Part shown: in pieces, positions 58,243 through 64,000 of the stretch | Numbering within the stretch: the first letter of the stretch is position 1 | How the letters are laid out: each line of letters opens with the position of its first letter | Assembly (NCBI RefSeq): GCF_040024445.1 | Contig: NZ_CP157276.1 | Span: forward strand, 5,022,001-5,086,000 | Source of the DNA: Prescottella soli | GTDB lineage: Bacteria; Actinomycetota; Actinomycetes; Mycobacteriales; Mycobacteriaceae | Reading direction: 5' to 3' | DNA: 64,000 nucleotides | Notes under the pieces: model-generated | Database searches by the model: none | Seen by the model: the letters and a program-made list of their open reading frames with translations, nothing else | Told to the model about the DNA's origin: nothing | Program-made: the position numbers and the translations under genes

Positions 58243-60339
58243 TCACTTGGGTGTGGCGAGAGCGAAGGGAAGGACAGAGGATGCCCCTGCCCGCCGCAAG
58301 GTCCGGGCCGCCATCGTCAGCGTCCAGCCGGTGTCGGTGACCGCGTCGAGCAGCAGCACCGGACGATCGAGCCCGGACAGATCCGGGGCCTCCCACGCAT
58401 CCGCCAGGCCCGCGACGCGGTAGGCGGAGTTCGCGGCCGAGACCGGGGGATGGCCGGGCCGCTCGTGGAGCACACCCAGGTCGGACAGTCGGCCCACCTG
58501 TGCGAGTCGACCGGTCAGCGAACGCATCAGGAGCGGATGGGTGGGCGATTCCACGCACATCACCGAACCGGGTCGCTCGGTCCAGTCCCATGCCGCGAGC
58601 ACTTTGATGCAGGCGTCGACGATCGCGTCCGGCACGGCGGCGTCGGGGCCGTCGAGTAGTGTCCTGAGGCGCTGTCCCCAACCCAGATCCGACAGCCGGC
58701 CCAACACGCGGCCGGGCTCCGCGCCGTCGGTAATCTTGCCGGACAGGCTGATTCCGAGCTTCGCCATGCCCGTCGGCCACTGCTTGCGCGGTGGCAGGTC
58801 GATGCCGGGTCGCTCGAGTCGCTGACGGGTGTCGGCGAGCGTCGCGGCGGCGACGTCGGCGCTGTACTTCGGGCCGGCGCAGTTGTCGCAGCGCCCGCAG
58901 CGGCTGTCGCCGTCGAGCCCGGGATCGTCGAGTTGGCGGCGCAGGAACGTCATTCGGCACTCGTCGGTGCGCTCGTATTCGAGCATCGCCTGCTGTTCCG
59001 CCTCGCGCGCGACCTCGAGTCGGCCGTAGCGGTCGGCGTCGTACGTCCACGGCTGCCCGGTGGCGACCCAGCCGCCGCGGACACGCCGGACGGCGCCGTC
59101 CACGTCCAGCACCTTCAGTACGAGTTCGAGGCGTGTGCGGTTCAGCTCGACGAGTGGTTCGAGCGCCATCGTCGACTGCGGACGCTCGGTGTCGAGGACG
59201 TCGATGACCTTGCGGACGATGTGTTCGCGCGGGAAGGAGACCGACGCGAAGTAGCTCCAGATCTGCCGGTCCTCGTGACCGGGCAGGAGCACCACCTCGG
59301 CGCTGTCGGTGGAGCGTCCGGCACGGCCCACCTGCTGGTAGTACGAGATCGGCGACGACGGTGCACCCAGGTGCACGACGAATCCGAGGTCGGGCTTGTC
59401 GAAACCCATGCCGAGCGCGGAGGTCGCGACCAGCGCCTTGACCCGGTTGTTCAGCAGATCGTGCTCGAGGACCTCGCGTTCGGCGGCGTCGGTCTGGCCG
59501 GTGTACGCGGCCACCTGGTGACCGCGGTCGGCGAGCAGGCTCGCGAGGTCGCGCGCGGCCGAGACGGTGAGCGTGTAGATGATGCCCGAGCCCGGGAGTT
59601 CGTCGAGATGCTCGGCGAGCCACGCCGCGCGCTGCGTCGCCTCCGCGATCCGCACCACCGACATGCTCAGCGAATCGCGCTCGAGGGTGCCGCGCAGCAC
59701 GAGGGTCTCGGCGCCGCCGACACCGAGTTGGGTGGCGACGTCGGAGACGACGCGGTCGTTCGCGGTCGCGGTGGTCGCCAGCACCGGGATGCCGTCGCCG
59801 AGGTCCTCGACGAGGGTGCGGATCCGGCGGTAGTCGGGGCGGAAGTCGTGCCCCCAGTCGGAGACACAGTGGGCCTCGTCGACCACGACGAGGCCGGCGT
59901 CGGCGGCGAGGGACGGCAGCACCTGGTCGCGGAAGTCGGGGTTGTTGAGCCGCTCGGGGCTCACCAGCAGCACGTCCAGATCGCGCGCGGCCACGCGCTG
60001 GTGGATCTCGTCCCACTCGGTGACGTTTCCCGAGTTGATGGTCGCGGCGCGGACGCCGGCCCGCTCGGCGGAGGCCACCTGGTTGCGCATCAGCGCCAAC
60101 AGGGGCGACACGATGACGGTGGGCCCGTGTCCGTGCGCCCGCAGGAGCTTCGCCGCGATGAAGTACACCGCGGACTTGCCCCAGCCGGTGCGCTGCACGA
60201 CGAGCGCCCGACGTCGGCCGACGACCAGCGCCTCGATCGCCGTCCACTGGTCCTCGCGCAGCCGGGCGTCCGGCCCCGCGAGTTCCCTGAGCAACCGTTC
60301 GGCCTCGTCACGGAGATCTGCTGTGGTCGCGGTCGTCAT
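58243..60339 (-). CDS. recQ: RecQ-family ATP-dependent DNA helicase with C-terminal PRTase-like segment
   Basis: 698 residues from the ATG at 60339; an ATG at 60348 adds three residues. Helicase motifs: RTGWGKSAVYF (Walker A, 50-60), DEAH (154-157) with CVSDWGHDF, TTAT (motif III), and GFDKPDLGFVVHLG with QQVGRAGR (V and VI). The RecQ zinc motif (CRMTFLRRQ...CGRCDNC) lies near 445-475. Instead of an HRDC domain, the C-terminus has PVLLLDAVTDTGWTLT (660-675), the PRPP-binding signature of phosphoribosyltransferases, preceded by NSAYRV. This extension is seen in actinobacterial RecQ-like proteins, but its role is unclear. Confidence 0.88.
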   Translation of the reverse strand: MTTATTADLRDEAERLLRELAGPDARLREDQWTAIEALVVGRRRALVVQRTGWGKSAVYFIAAKLLRAHGHGPTVIVSPLLALMRNQVASAERAGVRAATINSGNVTEWDEIHQRVAARDLDVLLVSPERLNNPDFRDQVLPSLAADAGLVVVDEAHCVSDWGHDFRPDYRRIRTLVEDLGDGIPVLATTATANDRVVSDVATQLGVGGAETLVLRGTLERDSLSMSVVRIAEATQRAAWLAEHLDELPGSGIIYTLTVSAARDLASLLADRGHQVAAYTGQTDAAEREVLEHDLLNNRVKALVATSALGMGFDKPDLGFVVHLGAPSSPISYYQQVGRAGRSTDSAEVVLLPGHEDRQIWSYFASVSFPREHIVRKVIDVLDTERPQSTMALEPLVELNRTRLELVLKVLDVDGAVRRVRGGWVATGQPWTYDADRYGRLEVAREAEQQAMLEYERTDECRMTFLRRQLDDPGLDGDSRCGRCDNCAGPKYSADVAAATLADTRQRLERPGIDLPPRKQWPTGMAKLGISLSGKITDGAEPGRVLGRLSDLGWGQRLRTLLDGPDAAVPDAIVDACIKVLAAWDWTERPGSVMCVESPTHPLLMRSLTGRLAQVGRLSDLGVLHERPGHPPVSAANSAYRVAGLADAWEAPDLSGLDRPVLLLDAVTDTGWTLTMAARTLRRAGASSVLPFALATPK

Positions 60340-60388
60340 GGGGTCCATCGTGCCCGAGGGGACCGACACCGGATCTGTCGGCCACGCC

Positions 60389-60763
60389 CTAGACCAGGTC
60401 CAGCGGCTCCCCGAACCGGTGGTGGTAGACCTCGTAGGCGAGCCCGCCGAGGTTGGCCGGATCACCGACGTCGACGTGTGAGGGCATCAGGCTCGGCTCC
60501 GCGAGAACCGCCTCGTATTTCGCGCGCCCCTGGCTGACGACCCAGTGCGCCGCGTCTTCCAGCCCGTCCTCGGACTCGTCGGGCCCGAGGACGGATCGAT
60601 ACGGCTCGTCCTGTAGTTCGGCGGCGAAATCCAGGAACAGATCTTGGAATGTGTAGACGTGGTCCTTCGGGAGTCGTCCGAGAATTTCGCGAAGGCGGTC
60701 GCGGCTCCGCGAGGACTCCTCTATTACGTCCCAGAACCAGTCGACGTCCGCACCCTGGGTCAC
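60389..60763 (-). CDS. DUF4240 protein
   Basis: 124 residues from the GTG at 60763, which overlaps the stop of the upstream GNAT gene (GTGA). It begins VDWFWDVIEESSRSRD and contains LPKDHVYTFQDLFLDFAAEL and AHWVVSQGRAKYEAVL, the pattern of DUF4240. Such small soluble proteins are scattered in actinobacteria, sometimes as immunity-like or regulatory proteins. I cannot assign a function. A partner in the coupled acetyltransferase is possible. Confidence 0.75.
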   Translation of the reverse strand: MTQGADVDWFWDVIEESSRSRDRLREILGRLPKDHVYTFQDLFLDFAAELQDEPYRSVLGPDESEDGLEDAAHWVVSQGRAKYEAVLAEPSLMPSHVDVGDPANLGGLAYEVYHHRFGEPLDLV

Positions 60764-61218
60764 GTCGTCGGGCGTCCCATGTGCAGGATCGGGAACGGCC
60801 GCCCGTCGGCGTCGGTGGCCGAGCGGCCCGTGACGACGAACCCGTGGCGCTCGTAGAACCCGACGGCCTGCGGATTCTGCTCGTTGACGTCGAGGTGCAG
60901 ATCGGGGTGGTCGGCGACCGCCCGCCGCAGGAGCGCCGATCCCACGCCCTGACCGCGCTGCGCGTCGGCGACGAACAGCATCTCCAGGGAGTTGTCGACG
61001 AGGCCCGAGAAGCCCGCCGGGGTGCCGTCGACCTCCGCTACGGCCAGGTCGACCGCGGGCAGATAGTCGCTGACCATCCGTGACCGGTAGAAGTCGACGT
61101 CCTCGGCGGTGAGGAAGTCGTGGGTGGCGTCGACCGCGCTGCGCCAGATGCGGACCAGCGCCGGCCACTCCTCGGCCCCGCGGCACGGGCGCAGGACCGG
61201 ATCCTTCGATGCGTTCAT
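60760..61218 (-). CDS. GNAT-family N-acetyltransferase (PhnO/YjaB-like)
   Basis: 152 residues from the ATG at 61218. It opens VLRPCRGAEEWPALVRIWRSAV and has the acetyl-CoA loop VADAQRGQGVGSALLRRA (about 84-101) and LHLDVNEQNPQAVGFYERHGF in strands 5-7. FLTAEDVDFYRSRM is shared with YjaB-type enzymes. The acceptor is unknown. It is translationally coupled to the DUF4240 gene. Confidence 0.85.
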   Translation of the reverse strand: MNASKDPVLRPCRGAEEWPALVRIWRSAVDATHDFLTAEDVDFYRSRMVSDYLPAVDLAVAEVDGTPAGFSGLVDNSLEMLFVADAQRGQGVGSALLRRAVADHPDLHLDVNEQNPQAVGFYERHGFVVTGRSATDADGRPFPILHMGRPTT

Positions 61219-61266
61219 GTCGTGGACCGTACGGGTGGTGACCGCGAGGGCCAACCGAATTCCTCG

Positions 61267-62139
61267 TCAGTCGCTCTCGGCCAGCAGAACGTCGATTTCT
61301 TTGCGCGTCGGGGAGGCCGCACTCGCGCCGGGCCGTGTCGCGGTGAGCGCGCCGGCCGCGCAGGCGAACGTCAGCGCCGCGTGGGGGCCACGGCTCCACG
61401 CGGAGGCCAGCGCTCCTGCGAACGCGTCACCCGCGCCGGTGGTGTCGACCGCGTCGACGGTGGGGGAGTCGACGCTCAGTCGTTCGCCGTCCGGTCCGCG
61501 GTAGCGCGCGCCGGCGGCGCCCAGTGTCGTCACGACGTGCCGTACCGCCGCCAGGGCGTCCTCGCCGAGCTGCCGTTCCTCGGTCTCGTTGACGATGAGG
61601 ACGTCGACAGACTCCAGTAGCTCCGGTGGAAGAGACTGGGCCGGTGACGGATTGAGCATCACGGTGGTGCCCGACTTCGCGGCGTGACGGGCGGCGGCCG
61701 TCACCGTGCCGAGCGGAATCTCCAACTGGCACAGCAGGACATCGGTGTTCGTGACGGCGTCGAGTTCGTCGGCGGTCAGGGCGGTGACACGGGCGTTGGC
61801 GCCCGGCACCACGATGATCGAGTTCTGGCCGTCCCCGTCGACCGTGATCGCGGCGATGCCGCTGGGTCCGGACACCTCACGCAGCCGCTCGGCGTCGACC
61901 TCCGCGTCGACGAGCGCCTGCCGCAGGTCCAACGCGAACGTGTCGTCGCCGACGGCGCCGACGAACACCACGTCGGCGCCGGCCTTCGCGGCCGCGATCG
62001 CCTGGTTGGCGCCCTTGCCGCCCGGTGTCGTGGTGAACGACGCCCCGAGGATCGTCTCGCCGGGAGCGGGCAGGCGCGGGGTGGATGTCACCAGATCCAT
62101 GTTGATGCTGCCGACGACGACGACTCGGTGAGCGGACAT
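61267..62139 (-). CDS. rbsK: ribokinase (PfkB family)
   Basis: 290 residues. The PfkB signatures are SINMDLV and PGGKGANQAIAAAKAGADVVFVG near the N-terminus (about 11-60), and DTTGAGDAFAGAL with the catalytic Asp near residue 240. NPSPAQSLPPELLESVDVLIVNETE is typical of RbsK. It phosphorylates ribose, or another sugar of similar shape, using ATP. No ribose transporter or repressor of the LacI type is adjacent. The product could feed RpiB (17.4 kb). Confidence 0.9.
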   Translation of the reverse strand: MSAHRVVVVGSINMDLVTSTPRLPAPGETILGASFTTTPGGKGANQAIAAAKAGADVVFVGAVGDDTFALDLRQALVDAEVDAERLREVSGPSGIAAITVDGDGQNSIIVVPGANARVTALTADELDAVTNTDVLLCQLEIPLGTVTAAARHAAKSGTTVMLNPSPAQSLPPELLESVDVLIVNETEERQLGEDALAAVRHVVTTLGAAGARYRGPDGERLSVDSPTVDAVDTTGAGDAFAGALASAWSRGPHAALTFACAAGALTATRPGASAASPTRKEIDVLLAESD

Positions 62140-62193
62140 GCCCCGAGACTAGGCGTGCCGAGTGATCGGTACCCGGTTTCGGGACAGGTCACC

Positions 62194-63099
62194 TCACGGT
62201 GCTCCGCCGGCGTAGCCGAGTTCCGCCGCGGCCTGCTTGACCTCCGCGATGAGGCGGTCCCGCTCGGCCTTGCCGACGCGTGGTTGCAGCGGTCCGAGCT
62301 GGAGGTCGTAGACGGCGCGGTTGCCGCGATCGAACACGGGAGCGCTCAGATAGCTGACCGACAGCGGCTCGTCGGAGTCGAGCGCACTCGACTCGTACGG
62401 CGGCCCACCGAGCTCACCGAGGAGTTCGAGGGCCCTCGTCCCCAGGGCGTCCCGCCGTGGACGTTCGGAAAGCAGGCCCACGACCTCGCCGATCAAGCTG
62501 AGCACGAGCGGATCGGTGTGCCCCAGCTCGTAGACCACCACGCCGGTTTCGCGTGCCTGGGCGAGCGCGGCTTCGAGCGATGCTCTCGTCTCCGCCGGCG
62601 CGGTGGCGAGCCATGCCCGTTGCTGCGCGGTGGACCGGTGCGCGAGCACGGCGGTCCCCATCGGCGCGCGCAGGGGCAGCCGGGTCCCCACGCGTACCGC
62701 GGTGGGGACGTCACTGGCGAGGCGGGCGATTCCGACGAACGTCGCCTCGGTGGCGCCGATGAGAGCCAGTGCGACACCGCATCCCGCGCGCTCGGCCAGT
62801 TCGTCGAGTACGCGCTCGTCGGCGAGCGCCGGGAATGCGTGGCGGATCGCGTCGGTCACGCCGATGAGACCCGAGCCGAGCACGTACCGCCGATCCGCCC
62901 GTCTGGCCACCCATCCCGCTCGTTCCAGCGACGTCATGATCAGCGTCGTCGTCGACCTGCTCAGCTCGAGAATCGCGGCGATCTCCTTGATCGAGATCGG
63001 ATCCGACCTGCCCGCCATCAGCTCGACGATCGCGATCACTCGATCCGTCGGCGGTGACCCGGCCCGATCGGAATCGTGAGGGGGCTTGTCCTCGGCCAT
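62194..63099 (-). CDS. IclR-family transcriptional regulator (divergent from SDR)
   Basis: 301 residues from the ATG at 63099 (AGAGGTG upstream); an ATG at 63114 is possible. The winged HTH is at about 22-80: DRVIAIVELMAG, ISIKEIAAILELSRSTTTLIM and SLERAGWVARR. The effector domain includes VRVGTRLPLRAPMGTAVLAHRS. It is divergent from the 3-alpha-hydroxysteroid-dehydrogenase-like SDR, with overlapping dyads in the shared promoter, so regulation of that SDR is likely. It is longer than the 30.3-kb IclR and only distantly similar. Confidence 0.85.
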   Translation of the reverse strand: MAEDKPPHDSDRAGSPPTDRVIAIVELMAGRSDPISIKEIAAILELSRSTTTLIMTSLERAGWVARRADRRYVLGSGLIGVTDAIRHAFPALADERVLDELAERAGCGVALALIGATEATFVGIARLASDVPTAVRVGTRLPLRAPMGTAVLAHRSTAQQRAWLATAPAETRASLEAALAQARETGVVVYELGHTDPLVLSLIGEVVGLLSERPRRDALGTRALELLGELGGPPYESSALDSDEPLSVSYLSAPVFDRGNRAVYDLQLGPLQPRVGKAERDRLIAEVKQAAAELGYAGGAP

Positions 63100-63129
63100 C
63101 GACACCTCTAACATTCCGCCACCTAATAC

Positions 63130-63157
63130 TAGTCATAGCGTGACTAATATTTGTCAC
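63130..63157. promoter_or_regulatory. overlapping dyads in the IclR/SDR divergent promoter
   Basis: TAGTCA-tagcg-TGACTA (63130-63146) is a perfect 6-bp dyad and overlaps GTGAC-taatattt-GTCAC (63140-63157), a perfect 5-bp dyad. Both lie 31-58 bp upstream of the IclR start, in an AT-rich patch. Confidence 0.65.
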
Positions 63158-63331
63158 ACTAGCCGGCTGGTTGAGGTCTGCGTCACTGGAGGCGGTGTGT
63201 GGGGCCCACATGGAGGCCGTGGCACACCGACGTGCGAATCCGCCTCCGAACCGCAACAACGAACCGACACCCGGATCGGGTTCCACCGCAACAACGGCCC
63301 GGTCCGGCGACTTCTCGAAGGAACGAACAAC

Positions 63332-64000
63332 ATGGCTACCTACGTCCTCACCGGCGCAGCCTCCGGGCTCGGCGCGGCAACCAAGGCGCGACTGGAGGCC
63401 GACGGCCACCGCGTCATCGGCGTCGACCTGCACGACACCGACGTGACCGTGGACCTGAGCACCGCAGAGGGACGTGCCGCGGCCATCGAACAGGTGACCG
63501 AGCTGGCGGGAGGAAAGATCGACGGCTTCGTGCCGTTCGCCGGGCTGGCTGCCGCCGCCGGCCGCCCGGCGCGGCTGCTGATCGCGGTCAACTACTTCGG
63601 CGCGATCGAGCTTCTCGAGGGCCTGCGGCCGCTGCTCGCCAAGGGCGAGAGCCCGTCCGTGATCCTGATCAGCTCGAATTCGACCACCAGCCAGCCGAAT
63701 TGGCCCGTGGACCTCGCGGAGGCATGCCTGGCCGGTGACGAGGAGGCCGCGAACGCGGTGGCCGACGGTTTCGGTGACTTCGCCGCGCTCCAGGCGTATC
63801 CGGCGACGAAGGCGGCGTTGGCGTACTACGCGCGGACGAGGTCGGCCGAGTACATCAAGGAGGGAATCCGGCTCAACGCCATCGCCCCCGGCCTCATCGA
63901 TACCCCGATGACGCAGGAAGGGCGGAAGGATCCGCTGACCGGTGAGGCGATGGAGCAGTTCCTGGGCACCATCCCCGCGGGCCGCGGTGGCCGGCCGGAA
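63332..64000 (+). CDS. SDR oxidoreductase, 3-alpha-hydroxysteroid dehydrogenase-like (cut by window end)
   Basis: 223 residues are visible from the ATG at 63332, which follows GAAGGA. The short cofactor loop TGAASGLGAATKARLE, the bare NAD motif VDLHD, VNYFGAIELLEGLRP, SSNSTTS, the catalytic YPATK and RLNAIAPGLIDTPM resemble Comamonas 3-alpha-hydroxysteroid dehydrogenase/carbonyl reductase as I remember it. The sequence runs off the window about 30 residues before the expected end. It would oxidise a secondary alcohol or reduce a ketone with NAD(H). Its regulator is the divergent IclR gene. Confidence 0.85.
   Translation, partial: MATYVLTGAASGLGAATKARLEADGHRVIGVDLHDTDVTVDLSTAEGRAAAIEQVTELAGGKIDGFVPFAGLAAAAGRPARLLIAVNYFGAIELLEGLRPLLAKGESPSVILISSNSTTSQPNWPVDLAEACLAGDEEAANAVADGFGDFAALQAYPATKAALAYYARTRSAEYIKEGIRLNAIAPGLIDTPMTQEGRKDPLTGEAMEQFLGTIPAGRGGRPE

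Overview
The window is high-GC actinobacterial chromosome, most likely Rhodococcus or a close relative in the Nocardiaceae. The pointers are very high GC at third codon positions, many GTG starts with short 4-bp ATGA or GTGA gene overlaps, a mycothiol-era CPWC nitroreductase, a GlbO-type truncated globin, paired clpP genes, and an actinobacterial SOS box. From about 8.7 kb to 52.4 kb the gene order follows, in reverse, the Mycobacterium tuberculosis block I know as aglA-glbO-HNH-Rv2468c-pepN-Rv2466c-rpiB-nei2 ... tig-clpP1-clpP2-clpX ... valS-folC-Rv2446c-ndk-rne-rplU-rpmA-obg-proB. That synteny is my main support for several assignments, and it is recalled rather than searched.

Layout. 0-3.4 kb: a truncated conserved gene, a MaoC-like dehydratase, a secreted protein, and a TetR/P450 pair. 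3.5-10.3 kb: a TetR regulator diverging from a PA14-containing GH3 beta-glucosidase and an alpha/beta hydrolase, followed by convergent genes for a hydroxysteroid-dehydrogenase-like SDR, a short remnant resembling a 3-ketosteroid dehydrogenase, and a GH13 alpha-glucosidase. 10.4-18.7 kb: glbO, an HNH protein, two small genes likely linked to cytochrome aa3 oxidase, pepN, an FAD oxidoreductase, a DsbA-like nitroreductase, rpiB and nei2. 18.7-22.1 kb: a membrane DUF1542 protein, SOS-controlled dinB and a nitronate monooxygenase. 22.3-27.2 kb: tRNA-Gly, tRNA-Pro, tig, clpP1P2 and clpX.

27.3-40.1 kb is an accessory block inserted between clpX and valS. It holds a meta-cleavage lower pathway (hydratase, acylating acetaldehyde dehydrogenase, aldolase) under an IclR and a TetR regulator, a lipoprotein lipase, an FdhF/YdeP-type molybdoenzyme with its FdhD, an iron-regulated siderophore-binding lipoprotein, a GNAT enzyme and an S9 peptidase. 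40.2-52.4 kb is core: valS, folC, a DUF4233 protein, ndk, rne, rplU-rpmA and obg-proB. 52.4-64 kb: a sirtuin, a VOC protein, a YhgE/Pip membrane protein, ectABC for ectoine, a RecQ helicase with a phosphoribosyltransferase-like tail, a DUF4240/GNAT pair, ribokinase, and an IclR regulator diverging from a hydroxysteroid-dehydrogenase-like SDR cut by the window end.

Most of the window is housekeeping. The regulatory DNA is unusually readable: a LexA box over the dinB start codon, tandem IdeR-like boxes, a perfect CRP/GlxR-type site near ectA, two IclR-type inverted repeats, a ClgR-like site before clpP1, and several long perfect hairpins. Two of these hairpins belong to one dispersed family. 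I did not find a clearly undescribed defence or biosynthetic system. The best leads are the possible glycoside/steroid locus at 2-9 kb, the dispersed hairpin family, and the RecQ-PRTase fusion.
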